Source of the DNA: an uncultured Clostridia bacterium
Lineage (GTDB): Bacteria > Bacillota_A > Clostridia > TANB77 > CAG-508
Assembly (NCBI GenBank): GCA_934130705.1
Contig: CAKOYL010000007.1
Location: forward strand, 1-29,941
Reading direction: 5' to 3'
Length of the DNA stretch: 29,941 bases
Made by a program: the position numbers and the translations under genes. The number at the start of each line of letters is the position of its first letter. Position 1 is the first letter of the stretch. Positions 8,000 to 16,402 of this stretch are shown here, piece by piece. A model generated the notes under the pieces. It was not told the DNA's origin, made no database searches, and worked only from the letters and a program-made list of their open reading frames with translations.

Positions 8000-8914
8000 A
8001 TGGAAAACGAAGAAAGATATAATCATTTAAATAAATATTTAAAAAATAAATTTGGAGAACGAACATTAAAGCTTTGTGTTGATGGAGGTTTTACTTGTCC
8101 TAATAGAGATGGTAAACTTTCAACAGGAGGTTGTATTTTTTGTGGTGAACGAGGTTCTGGGGAACATCTTAAATATGAAAATATTAGTAATCAAGTAAAG
8201 GAATATTTCACAACTTATCGTAGTGAAAGAGCAAATAAATTCATTGTTTATTTTCAAAATTTCACAAATACTTATGATACAATTTCAAATTTAAAAGCAA
8301 AATATGCTTCTGCCTTAATCGACTCTCGTATTGTAGGGCTTCAAATAGCTACAAGACCTGACTGTATTAATGAAGAAGTTTGTAAGTTAATAAAATCTTA
8401 TTCAAATAAATATTATGTTTGTGTTGAACTTGGTTTACAAACTTCAAATGATAAAACTGGTATGTTAATTAATAGAGGTTATACAAGCGCTCAATTTACC
8501 AAAGCTGTTTTGCTTTTAAATAAATATAAAATTGATGTTGTTACTCATTTAATGGTAGGTTTGCCAAATGAGAATTTTGATGACATTAAAAATAGTGTTG
8601 ATTTTATTAACTCTCATGATATTCAAGGTATCAAAATTCACTCAACATATGTAATAAAAAATACTGTTTTAGCTGATATGTATTTTAAAGGTGAATATAC
8701 TCCAATCTCTTTGGATTATTATTTAGAGTGTCTTACATATATTTTGACTCATATTAGTCCTGAAATAGTTATACACAGAATTTCTGGTGATGCTCCAAAA
8801 GATTTACTTATTGCTCCTGAATGGAATTTGCACAAAAAATGGGTTATGAATGGATTAGATAAAATATTACATACTCAAGATTTATGGCAAGGAAAATTTT
8901 ACAAAAGAAACTAA
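8000..8914 (+). CDS. ytqA: TIGR01212-family radical SAM protein (YtqA/YhcC-like)
   Basis: 304 residues beginning RYNHLNKYLKNKFGERTLKL, close to the YtqA/YhcC pattern. The iron-sulfur cluster cysteines are C33, C45 and C48 (FTCPNRDGKLSTGGCIFC), a spacing unlike the usual CxxxCxxC but characteristic of this family. GLQIATRPDC and VELGLQT follow as in Elp3/oxygen-independent radical SAM barrels. Radical SAM enzymes cleave S-adenosylmethionine to start radical chemistry; YtqA homologues are linked to tRNA modification, though I cannot confirm the substrate. It probably has a leaderless transcript. recQ follows 38 nt later on the same strand. Confidence 0.9.
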   Translation: MENEERYNHLNKYLKNKFGERTLKLCVDGGFTCPNRDGKLSTGGCIFCGERGSGEHLKYENISNQVKEYFTTYRSERANKFIVYFQNFTNTYDTISNLKAKYASALIDSRIVGLQIATRPDCINEEVCKLIKSYSNKYYVCVELGLQTSNDKTGMLINRGYTSAQFTKAVLLLNKYKIDVVTHLMVGLPNENFDDIKNSVDFINSHDIQGIKIHSTYVIKNTVLADMYFKGEYTPISLDYYLECLTYILTHISPEIVIHRISGDAPKDLLIAPEWNLHKKWVMNGLDKILHTQDLWQGKFYKRN

Positions 8915-8952
8915 AAAATGAAATAATTTTAAAATAGAAAAGAGGTTAAATT

Positions 8953-11160
8953 TTGAACGAAGCACAAATTTTATTGAAAAAACATTTTGGTTATGAAAAT
9001 TTTAGACCTGGTCAAGAAAAAATAATTTCTCACATATTAAATGGTGAAGATTGTTTGGGTATTATGCCTACAGGTGCTGGTAAATCAATATGTTATCAAA
9101 TTCCTGCATTAATTTTTTCTGGAGTTACAATAGTTATTTCTCCTTTAATTTCTTTAATGAAAGACCAAGTTGATGCTTTAAATGAAGTTGGAATTCCTGC
9201 TACTTTTATAAATAGTACACTTTCAAATTCAGAATATTCACAAAACATCGAAAATATTGTTCATAACGTTTACAAAATTATTTATGTTGCACCTGAAAGA
9301 TTAAATTCAGATACTTTTATTAATCTTTTGAACAATATTGATATTTCTATGATTAGTATCGATGAAGCTCACTGTGTATCTCAATGGGGACATGATTTTA
9401 GACCTAGTTATAGAGAAATTGCAAATGTAATTTTAAATCTAAAAAAACGTCCTATTGTTTCTGCATTTACTGCAACAGCAACTCAAATTGTAAAAGATGA
9501 TATTATTAATTTATTACATTTATCAAATCCTTTTACATTAACAACTGGATTTGATAGAGCAAATTTAAATTTTTCTGTTGAAATACCCGAGAATAAAAAC
9601 GATTTTATTATTGATTTTTTAAAAAATAATTCTGATATATCTGGTATTATTTATTGTTTAACTAGAAAAACTGTTGATAGTTTATTTGATAAATTATCAT
9701 CTTTAGGTTATTCTGTTTGTAAATATCATGGTGGGATGAGTGAAAAAGCTAGAACACAATCACAAAATGATTTTACATATGATAGAAATTCAATTATGAT
9801 TGCAACAAATGCTTTTGGTATGGGAATTGATAAATCTAATATTAGATATGTTATTCATTATAATATGCCAAAAGATTTAGAAAGTTATTATCAAGAGGCA
9901 GGACGTGCAGGTCGTGATGGCGATAATGCTAAATGTATTTTACTTTTTAGTAGAGCCGACATAGTTACTAATAAATTTTTAATAGAACAAACTTCATCTG
10001 ACACAAATCATAAGGTTGAATATGATAAATTAAATGATATGATTGATTATTGTAATACTGATAAATGCCTTAGAAAATACATTTTGGAATACTTTGGTGA
10101 AAATCCAGAATTTAAAAATTGCAATAATTGTAGCAATTGTTTATCTCAAATTGAGATGACTGATATTACAGAAGATTCAAAAAAAATATTATCTTGTATA
10201 AAAAGAATGCGTGAAAGATTTGGTTCTGGTCTTGTTACTGATGTTCTAAAAGGTACAAAATCAGCAAAAATCAAGACTTTAGGTTTTGATAACTTATCAA
10301 CTTATGGAATAATGAGTGACTATTCAAAAGACACTATAAAAGATTTGATTTATTATTTAATTACTGAAGGCTATATAAATTCTGTTGGAGATAAATATCC
10401 TATTTTAGTTTTAGATAAATCCGCAGAAGATGTTTTATTTCATGATAAGAAAGTTTTTATAAAAAGAAAAATTGAAAAAATATTACCAAAATCAACTTTG
10501 CAAGATGAAAAATTCGAACTTGATTATGACAAAGTTTTATTTGGAATTTTAAAAGAACTTAGAATGGAAATTGCTCAATTAAATAATATTCCACCTTTTA
10601 TTGTCTTTACAGACGTTTCTTTAAAAGAAATGTCCACATATTTTCCAATAAATGTGGAAAACATGCTAAAAATAACTGGTGTTGGGGTATCTAAATTAGA
10701 AAAATATGGTAAAATTTTTATTGATACTATTTCAAAATATGTAGAAGAAAATAATATAAAAATACCTGAAAAACTTGATAATATTACATCAAAAACTTCA
10801 TCATCTTCCGCTTTTGATAAATCTCAAACAGAAGTTAAAAATGAGACTAAAAAGCCTAAAGAAGATACTAAAATTATAACTTGTAATTTATATAAAGAAG
10901 GAAAATCCATTGATGAAATTTGTAATATTAGAGGTTTAACTAGAGTAACTGTTGAAAATCATTTGCTAAAATGTTATGAGGCTGGAATTGATGTTGATTT
11001 AGAAAAAGATGTACAAACTCAATATAAAGATATAATTTTAAATGCTATTAAATTAATTGGTATTGAAAAATTAAGGCCTTTAAAGGATGCTTTACCTGAA
11101 CAGGTTACTTATTTTGATATACATTATTATGTTATTAAATATAATAATAATGATATTTAA
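8953..11160 (+). CDS. recQ: ATP-dependent DNA helicase RecQ
   Basis: 735 residues: 3'-5' DNA helicase for recombination and replication repair. SF2 helicase motifs are clear: PTGAGKS at 39-45, DEAH at 137-140 followed by the RecQ aromatic loop CVSQWGHDFR, and QEAGRAGRDG at 314-323. A zinc-binding cysteine cluster (C367, C372, C390, C393) starts the RQC region. HRDC-like sequence at about 530-600 and a C-terminal helix-turn-helix segment (KEGKSIDEICNIRGLTRVTV onward) complete the long RecQ form common in Firmicutes. Start is TTG with AGAGG about 8 nt upstream; no other start fits. It ends in a shared bidirectional terminator. Confidence 0.95.
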   Translation: MNEAQILLKKHFGYENFRPGQEKIISHILNGEDCLGIMPTGAGKSICYQIPALIFSGVTIVISPLISLMKDQVDALNEVGIPATFINSTLSNSEYSQNIENIVHNVYKIIYVAPERLNSDTFINLLNNIDISMISIDEAHCVSQWGHDFRPSYREIANVILNLKKRPIVSAFTATATQIVKDDIINLLHLSNPFTLTTGFDRANLNFSVEIPENKNDFIIDFLKNNSDISGIIYCLTRKTVDSLFDKLSSLGYSVCKYHGGMSEKARTQSQNDFTYDRNSIMIATNAFGMGIDKSNIRYVIHYNMPKDLESYYQEAGRAGRDGDNAKCILLFSRADIVTNKFLIEQTSSDTNHKVEYDKLNDMIDYCNTDKCLRKYILEYFGENPEFKNCNNCSNCLSQIEMTDITEDSKKILSCIKRMRERFGSGLVTDVLKGTKSAKIKTLGFDNLSTYGIMSDYSKDTIKDLIYYLITEGYINSVGDKYPILVLDKSAEDVLFHDKKVFIKRKIEKILPKSTLQDEKFELDYDKVLFGILKELRMEIAQLNNIPPFIVFTDVSLKEMSTYFPINVENMLKITGVGVSKLEKYGKIFIDTISKYVEENNIKIPEKLDNITSKTSSSSAFDKSQTEVKNETKKPKEDTKIITCNLYKEGKSIDEICNIRGLTRVTVENHLLKCYEAGIDVDLEKDVQTQYKDIILNAIKLIGIEKLRPLKDALPEQVTYFDIHYYVIKYNNNDI

Positions 11161-11200
11161 GTATAGATTTTTATTACTTTATAATTTAATTTTTGTAACT

Positions 11201-11243
11201 AAAAAGAAACATATTGGTTGTTATTTCAATATGTTTCTTTTTT
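11201..11243. terminator. Bidirectional terminator between recQ and the phosphodiesterase gene
   Basis: AAAAAGAAACATATTG (11201-11216) and CAATATGTTTCTTTTT (11227-11242) form a 16-bp stem with a 10-nt loop. Runs of A on one side and T on the other let it end both convergent transcripts. Confidence 0.75.
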
Positions 11244-11254
11244 AGTATTAGTTT

Positions 11255-11803
11255 CTAATTTTTTGACTTCAACTCATATTCTTGTAATATCTCTCCATCT
11301 ACTCGTTTCAAAATAATTTTATTACCATCAATCATAATATAACTATGTTCTGTATTACATTTTGGTAAAGAAATCGACCCTGGATTTGCAAAAACATAAC
11401 CCTCTTTTTCTTGTATAAACCCTTGATGTATATGTCCATATATCATTACATCAAAATCTTCATATGGTATATTTTCTATATTATATTTATGTCCATGTGT
11501 AAAATAGTAATTTGTTCCATTTATTTCCATTAAAATATGGTCTTGAAATTTGAACTCAGAAATCATTTCATCAACTTCTGCATCACAATTTCCTTTTACT
11601 ACTAAAAGCTTGTCCTTTAATGAGTTTAAGATATTAGCAACTTTCATTGGTTCGTACTCTTGACTCAATTCATTTCTTGGACCATGATAATATAAGTCAC
11701 CTAATAAAATTATTTTATCTGGATTTTCTCGTTCATTAATTTCTTTTATTTTTTCTCCATAATAACCTGAACCATGAATATCTGAAATTACTAAAACTTT
11801 CAT
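11255..11803 (-). CDS. yfcE: YfcE-type metallophosphodiesterase
   Basis: 182-residue calcineurin-like phosphoesterase. Metal motifs in order: SDIHG (D8, H10), LLGDLYYHGPRN, VKGNCDAE, FTHGHKY and YGHIHQG, then FANPGSIS near the end, all characteristic of the MJ0936/YfcE group of small cytoplasmic phosphodiesterases. The physiological substrate is uncertain in this group. It lies 23 nt downstream of the thioredoxin gene on the same strand and is probably co-transcribed with it. It converges on recQ. Confidence 0.9.
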   Translation of the reverse strand: MKVLVISDIHGSGYYGEKIKEINERENPDKIILLGDLYYHGPRNELSQEYEPMKVANILNSLKDKLLVVKGNCDAEVDEMISEFKFQDHILMEINGTNYYFTHGHKYNIENIPYEDFDVMIYGHIHQGFIQEKEGYVFANPGSISLPKCNTEHSYIMIDGNKIILKRVDGEILQEYELKSKN

Positions 11804-11826
11804 TTATTTCCTCTTTTCTTTTTATA

Positions 11827-12138
11827 TTACTTTTCTATCAATTCTTCAATTTTTTCTTTACTTATTAATCCTATACTTCTATTAACTTCTTGTCCGTCTT
11901 TTACAACTACTAGTGTTGGTATAGACATTATTTGATATTTTATAGCTATATCTTCTGCATTATCCACATTGATTTTCACTACTTTTACATCACTATGTTC
12001 TTCTGCTATTTCTTCTACAACAGGCCCCATCATTTTACATGGGCCACACCAATCAGCATAAAAATCAATTAATACTTTTTGTGGGCTCTCTAAAACTTCA
12101 CTCTTAAAATTTTCACTTGTTATTTTTAATACTCCCAT
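11827..12138 (-). CDS. trxA: Thioredoxin
   Basis: 103 residues with redox site ADWCGPCK (C31, C34) after a beta strand, and the cis-proline region MSIPTLVVVKDGQ. Full-length single-domain thioredoxin, which reduces protein disulfides in the cytoplasm with electrons from thioredoxin reductase (not in this window). Ribosome site GGGGG lies about 12 nt upstream of ATG. The first gene of a likely two-gene operon with the phosphodiesterase. Confidence 0.96.
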   Translation of the reverse strand: MGVLKITSENFKSEVLESPQKVLIDFYADWCGPCKMMGPVVEEIAEEHSDVKVVKINVDNAEDIAIKYQIMSIPTLVVVKDGQEVNRSIGLISKEKIEELIEK

Positions 12139-12178
12139 TTGTTTTTTACCCCCTTCATTTTATTTAAAATATACTTTT

Positions 12179-12184
12179 ATTATA
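12179..12184 (-). promoter_or_regulatory. Extended -10 box for trxA
   Basis: The minus strand reads TGGTATAAT about 41 nt before the trxA start. No convincing -35 box, as at several promoters here. Confidence 0.45.
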
Positions 12185-12211
12185 CCACTATTAAAAAAAG
12201 TAATTCCAATA

Positions 12212-13186
12212 TTAATTTTGAATTTTTATTTGTTCATCCTTTATTAGTTCATATCTAATAAGCTCTGCAGAATCTAAATTTTCTTTATGCATATCTATTC
12301 CTGCTATTTGATGATTATCATATGTTGTATAATAATAAATTCCTTTTGTAGCATTACAACAAGATGTATATATTGTAATTTCAAATTTACCATCATCCAA
12401 TTCACAACATCCTCTCTGTTGATCTACAGAATTAAGTATGTGGAAGAATTGACTTACGCTTTCTTTTTCTGTATCTCCTGAAAGTGAATTCATTTTAACA
12501 AATGCTACTCTTACAAATCTTGATTGAGAAGATAAATCTCCTGGTAGTCCTATTGCACCCATTCCCCTACTATATGTTTGTAAGTCTAAGCTTTTTGCAA
12601 ATTTATTTTGGGGTGATTTGGGTGATAAATTCATATAATTATTTAGTTCAAACATTTGCTTATCAAATGGTGGATTATTTGTTAATACTCCCACTGGATT
12701 ATTATATATTTTTATTCCTTCCTTTACAGATTCTACGGTAATAGATTCTGTACTATCTGAAATAATCCAATGTAACTGGGCTAGTGGTAAGTTTTCATTA
12801 AATGGTTCATTTATAAAGTTCATATTTTCTATTAACTTTTTTGCTTCTATTACTGTTGTGCATTGGCTAAGAATCCATGGTATGAATTCGAATTGAGCTA
12901 TGTTGTCGTTGCTCTCTACTTGTTCGTTATAATGGGCGTTTCCGACAAAGTTTAGCCCAGCTATACATAGTCCTTTTTCGTTTATTGCATCATAATATAA
13001 TGGGTAGTTTTCCGTTACATATGCCATCCCTATTATGGCATAATGATTTTTTATTGCTTTTTGATGTCTGAATTTTATTTCGTAGTTTCTTGGCGTTATT
13101 GTTATTTCGTCTCCATATGAGAATTCGTAATCTAGTGTTCTTCCAAAGTAGAAGTCTTTTGTTTTGTATGTTGCTGCTGTACACAT
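12212..13186 (-). CDS. bsh: Choloylglycine hydrolase / linear amide C-N hydrolase (bile salt hydrolase)
   Basis: 324-residue Ntn-type hydrolase. After removal of Met1 the nucleophile is C2 (MCTAATYKTK). Expected active-site residues are present: R16 and D19 (GRTLDYEFS), N79 (AGLNF), the TNNPPF segment at 169-174 and the arginine in LSSQSRFVR (223). Family enzymes split glycine or taurine from conjugated bile acids, or side chains from penicillin V or acyl-homoserine lactones; true bile salt activity is likely in a gut clostridium but not provable from sequence alone. Ribosome site AAGGAGG precedes ATG. It is the last clear chromosomal gene before the putative island edge. Confidence 0.9.
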   Translation of the reverse strand: MCTAATYKTKDFYFGRTLDYEFSYGDEITITPRNYEIKFRHQKAIKNHYAIIGMAYVTENYPLYYDAINEKGLCIAGLNFVGNAHYNEQVESNDNIAQFEFIPWILSQCTTVIEAKKLIENMNFINEPFNENLPLAQLHWIISDSTESITVESVKEGIKIYNNPVGVLTNNPPFDKQMFELNNYMNLSPKSPQNKFAKSLDLQTYSRGMGAIGLPGDLSSQSRFVRVAFVKMNSLSGDTEKESVSQFFHILNSVDQQRGCCELDDGKFEITIYTSCCNATKGIYYYTTYDNHQIAGIDMHKENLDSAELIRYELIKDEQIKIQN

Positions 13187-13215
13187 TTGTTTTTTCCTCC
13201 TTGTTGTTTTTTATT

Positions 13216-13221
13216 ATTATA
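13216..13221 (-). promoter_or_regulatory. Extended -10 box for the bile salt hydrolase gene
   Basis: The minus strand reads TGATATAAT about 29 nt upstream of ATG. The -35 region is AT-only. Confidence 0.5.
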
Positions 13222-13266
13222 TCATTTTGAGCGAAAAAAATAAATATTTTTTTGGATTTGGGAATT

Positions 13267-13286
13267 ACCTTCGGGTTATGAGCCCG
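13267..13286 (-). other. tRNA-fMet fragment (anticodon arm plus variable loop), possible attachment-site core
   Basis: The minus strand reads CGGGCTCATAACCCGAAGGT, identical over 20 nt to the anticodon stem-loop (anticodon CAT) and variable loop of typical bacterial initiator tRNA. The flanks do not complete a cloverleaf: the 5' side is unrelated, and the 3' side keeps only a distorted TTCCCAAATCC where TTCAAATCC is expected. It is therefore not a functional tRNA. tRNA anticodon arms are common integrase targets, and this lies just where housekeeping genes give way to mobile and defence genes. Confidence 0.6.
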
Positions 13287-13393
13287 TAAGTGTTGATATT
13301 GCTGAGTTTGGTGTAATTGTGTTATGCTTTGTTGGAGTAAGTTAATCGGTGAAATTGTAGATTCTTTGTTTGTGTTAAAATGTGTTTAAAATC

Positions 13394-13429
13394 GTGTGAT
13401 TTTGTAGAGAGTGTGACCAAGGTGTGACT
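13394..13429 (+). repeat. Three short direct repeats (GTGTGAY)
   Basis: GTGTGAT (13394), GTGTGACC (13411) and GTGTGACT (13422) lie 11-17 nt apart in a G/T-rich non-coding stretch, 110-160 nt from the tRNA fragment. They could be integrase arm-type sites; this is inference from position. The rest of 13187-13439 shows no gene I can support. Confidence 0.3.
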
Positions 13430-13439
13430 AAGAAACCGT

Positions 13440-13468
13440 AAAAAAGAGGAATACATATTGTATCCCCT
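13440..13468 (-). terminator. Terminator of the PHP-ATPase/acidic protein operon
   Basis: On the minus strand GGGGATAC, a 5-nt loop and GTATTCCT can pair (with G-U pairs), followed by CTTTTTT. It starts 2 nt after the stop of the small gene. Confidence 0.55.
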
Positions 13469-13469
13469 T

Positions 13470-13706
13470 CTAAAACTGAATATTACTTTCTTCTTCTATT
13501 TCAAAATTTTCCGATATTAACCCTTCATATATAACTTTTGTTATACTTTTTAATTCTTCTTTTTTTTCAATTTTTATATCTTCTATATTATCTATATAAT
13601 ATTCTAATAAATTTATGATATCTTCTCCTTCTATTTCATCAGCTTCTAAAACAATATCATTATATTCAATCTTATCATTACTAAATATTATTTCTCTTTT
13701 ATCCAT
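13470..13706 (-). CDS. Small acidic protein, probable partner of the PHP-ATPase
   Basis: 78 residues, 24 of them Asp or Glu; no membrane segment, signal or known motif. Its start codon overlaps the last 8 nt of the PHP-ATPase gene, which implies translational coupling and a linked function. Predicted strand-rich N-terminus (EIIFSNDKIEYNDIVLEADE) and helical middle. I do not recognise the family. A DNA-mimic, inhibitor or regulatory subunit of the ATPase are possible, none shown. A terminator follows immediately, so the operon has just these two genes. Confidence 0.7.
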   Translation of the reverse strand: MDKREIIFSNDKIEYNDIVLEADEIEGEDIINLLEYYIDNIEDIKIEKKEELKSITKVIYEGLISENFEIEEESNIQF

Positions 13707-16245
13707 CTTGTTCCTCCTTATACACTAAATCTTGATATCCTATTTTTTGTACTCTTTTTCTTAGAGCTTCTTTTCCACCTTCAAGTATTTCACTGGCAAT
13801 AATAATCGGTCTTTCATTTATAGTTCCTATATCCATTTTATTATAATCAACTTTTTTTTCTTCTTCTAAAGCATACTGACTAAACTTAAATTCATTTCCA
13901 TCTTTCTCACAAATTATAATTGAATCAGCATCAGCATTAAAACATATATTAGCATTATGAGTTACAATAAAAATTTGTCTTGTTTTTTTTAGTTGTCTTA
14001 TCTTATTTACAATAACCTTTTGAATTGCAATATTATCTAAATCATCTTCTGGTTGATCTAAGAAAAGTATTTTATTAGTAGTCTCGTCAAATACTAATCC
14101 TAATAAAACTTCTGCTCTTTGTCCCGGAGACAGTTTATTGAAATCCTCTTCTTTATTTGTTTTTATTATAATTTCAAATGGTATTTGGGGAATTTGTATT
14201 TCAACACTTTTCTTTCTTTTATCTCTCATCTCTATTAATTTCTCTGTATTTAGAATATATTTAATAATGTCTTCATCTATTTCCCCAATTTTATAATTTT
14301 CGAATATTTCTCTTATCTGTTCTTCTTTTAGTTCTTTAAATTTAAGTTTTTGTATAGTTAAAAATCTAATATTTTCTCTACTCGCTTTATACTCATTTTT
14401 ATTTATAAATTCATTATCTTTATTTGTCTTTATTATTTCTCTTAATTGTCGTATTTTTCTATATCTGTTTTTCAGATTATGTATATTGTTGTTTAATTCA
14501 TTATAAACTTGATTCATTGCTTCATCATAATTTGAATTTTCATTTCTCATATTGTCTCTTATATTCTTAAGTTTATTATTAACAATTTCTAATTTTTTAT
14601 ATACTCCATTTCTTTCTTTTCTAATTTCTATAATTTTGCTTATAAACTCTTTTTGATTTTCTATATATGGTCGTAACTCTTCTCTTTCATATATCTCTTT
14701 TAAATTATTTGAAAATATATCATTAATTTCGTTATATTTTTCTAAAATATTATTTATATTATCTATTTGTGTTTTTACTTCTTGTATTTTCTTCTCATAC
14801 TTACCTATCAATTCTATTATTTGAATATTTAATTTTTTTTCTTTACCACTTGTCTTTATATATTCATTGTACCTTCTTATTTTATCGCTTAACATACTAT
14901 CTTCTTTTATTATATCTTTATTATTTATATATTCTTCGAAGTTTTTTAAATATTTATTTATTATTGCAAAATAATTATTTATTTCTTCTTTTTCTACAGA
15001 CTTTGTTGCATAGTTCTCTACTTTTTGTAGAAAAAACTCTTGTGAATAGGGAGCATCTGATAATAATTCATATATATTTATTTCATTATCTTCAGCCTTA
15101 TTTGAAGATTTTTGCTTAATTTCATCATATAAATAATTATTCAATTGCTTTAATTCCTGTCCATTTCCTAATTTTATATTTGTAACTTTTATACTATTAA
15201 AAATTGTGCTATTTCTATATTCATTAGTTTTTCCTAATATTGCTTTATATAAATAGCTTTTTCCACTCCCTCTAGAACCTATAATACAATTCAATCCATC
15301 TCCGAATATTAATTCCTGATTATCATTAATTTTTGCACTTTTTATAAATGTCTCTAACCCTTCTTTTTGTGCTCTTTTATATTGTTCTTTTGAATATACT
15401 CTACTTTCAACATCTAACAACGATATTTTTAATCCATAAAAAGTTGGTTTAGCTTTAATATAAAAAAGTTCCTCTTTTGTTTTTTCATATTCATCAAAAC
15501 TATTGTCATCTCTATTATGAAAATCTGATCCAAATACATTTGCCAAACTACTATATTCTTTCTGCAAATTTTGAATATCCTCTAATTGTTGTTTACATCC
15601 ATTTTCCATTTCTTTCGAAGATGCCTCTTCTATCCTTTTATTAATTTTTTTAATTTGTTCTTTATAATAATCACTATTATATTTACTCTCAAATCCAAAT
15701 ACAATATTTTCACTAATTAAGTCTTTTAATTCTTCATTAATTTTATCTATATCATTTTTATATTTTTTAAAATATCCTTTGCTTTTATCTCCATGAGGTA
15801 TTGCTATAAAATCTAGTCTATTTTTAAATAATACATCTAATATTTCTTCTATTTCAAAAGTTTTTTCTCCTAATGCTCTTAGCTTTTCTTTATTAGCTAT
15901 AACAGTTTCAAAGTCTTCTTCTGTAAATAGTTTTAATAATTCTTTAGATACCTTTTCTAATTTTTCTTCGTTGTCATCATTAAATATAAATATCCAATGA
16001 AATCCTTTTATATTCATTTCTATTCCTGGAAGTAATGTTATCTCATTATCTAATATAGCCTTTCTTTCAATATATTTATCATAATAAAATATATTATGGT
16101 CTGTAAATGCTATCATATTAACTTTTTCACCATTAGTAAGAATTTCTTTTACTTTTTCAATAGAAAAATCTCCATTTTCATTGCCATCAAATGAGATATC
16201 CGTATGAAAATGTATATCTACTAAATTGTATTTCACTTCATTCAT
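13699..16245 (-). CDS. PHP-domain SMC/ABC-like ATPase (TrlF type), candidate defence protein
   Basis: 848 residues from the chosen ATG. The N-terminal PHP phosphoesterase has metal motifs DIHFHTD (H12, H14), FTDHN (H50), PGIEMN (E76), IPHGD (H151) and GSDFHNRDD (D241, H243). A split ABC/SMC-like ATPase follows: Walker A GSRGSGKS (323-330), a coiled-coil-rich middle (about 440-680), signature LSPGQR (705-710), Walker B ILFLDQPEDDLD (725-736) and H-loop VTHNAN (761-766). This matches proteins called TrlF-family AAA-like ATPases. The layout suggests an ATP-gated nuclease or phosphatase acting on nucleic acid. The frame is open 26 codons further, but only ATG at 16245 has a ribosome site (AGGGTGAT). 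It overlaps the small acidic gene and neighbours Fic, integrase and defence genes. Confidence 0.85.
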   Translation of the reverse strand: MNEVKYNLVDIHFHTDISFDGNENGDFSIEKVKEILTNGEKVNMIAFTDHNIFYYDKYIERKAILDNEITLLPGIEMNIKGFHWIFIFNDDNEEKLEKVSKELLKLFTEEDFETVIANKEKLRALGEKTFEIEEILDVLFKNRLDFIAIPHGDKSKGYFKKYKNDIDKINEELKDLISENIVFGFESKYNSDYYKEQIKKINKRIEEASSKEMENGCKQQLEDIQNLQKEYSSLANVFGSDFHNRDDNSFDEYEKTKEELFYIKAKPTFYGLKISLLDVESRVYSKEQYKRAQKEGLETFIKSAKINDNQELIFGDGLNCIIGSRGSGKSYLYKAILGKTNEYRNSTIFNSIKVTNIKLGNGQELKQLNNYLYDEIKQKSSNKAEDNEINIYELLSDAPYSQEFFLQKVENYATKSVEKEEINNYFAIINKYLKNFEEYINNKDIIKEDSMLSDKIRRYNEYIKTSGKEKKLNIQIIELIGKYEKKIQEVKTQIDNINNILEKYNEINDIFSNNLKEIYEREELRPYIENQKEFISKIIEIRKERNGVYKKLEIVNNKLKNIRDNMRNENSNYDEAMNQVYNELNNNIHNLKNRYRKIRQLREIIKTNKDNEFINKNEYKASRENIRFLTIQKLKFKELKEEQIREIFENYKIGEIDEDIIKYILNTEKLIEMRDKRKKSVEIQIPQIPFEIIIKTNKEEDFNKLSPGQRAEVLLGLVFDETTNKILFLDQPEDDLDNIAIQKVIVNKIRQLKKTRQIFIVTHNANICFNADADSIIICEKDGNEFKFSQYALEEEKKVDYNKMDIGTINERPIIIASEILEGGKEALRKRVQKIGYQDLVYKEEQDG

Positions 16246-16261
16246 ATTATCACCCTTTTTT

Positions 16262-16322
16262 ATTATATATACATACATATAAAAAATTTGTCGAAACCTG
16301 TAGAAAATTATAAATTTCGACA
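16262..16322 (-). promoter_or_regulatory. Promoter and palindromic operator-like site of the PHP-ATPase gene
   Basis: On the minus strand TCGACA (-35, 16294-16289), 17-nt spacer and TATATA (16271-16266), with TATAAT overlapping at 16267-16262. Perfect 8-bp inverted arms TGTCGAAA (16289-16296) and TTTCGACA (16315-16322) lie 18 nt apart, one covering the -35 box, as a repressor operator might. Confidence 0.4.
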
Positions 16323-16367
16323 TTTTTCTTAGAATCGGTATTTTTATTAATTATACTTTTAATGCAA

Positions 16368-16402
16368 AAAATCCGGACTATATCATCTATAGTCCGGATT
16401 TT
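16368..16402 (-). terminator. Terminator of the fic gene
   Basis: AAAATCCGGACTATA (16368-16382) pairs perfectly with TATAGTCCGGATTTT (16388-16402) across a 5-nt loop; the minus strand continues with a T run. The stop codon at 16403 touches the stem. Confidence 0.75.

Noticed and set aside
13240..13340. Functional tRNA-fMet gene
   Set aside because: Only the anticodon arm and variable loop match; acceptor, D and T arms cannot be formed.
16246..16323. 26-codon N-terminal extension of the PHP-ATPase
   Set aside because: It covers the probable promoter and palindrome, and the PHP motif begins right after the internal ATG as expected for the domain.
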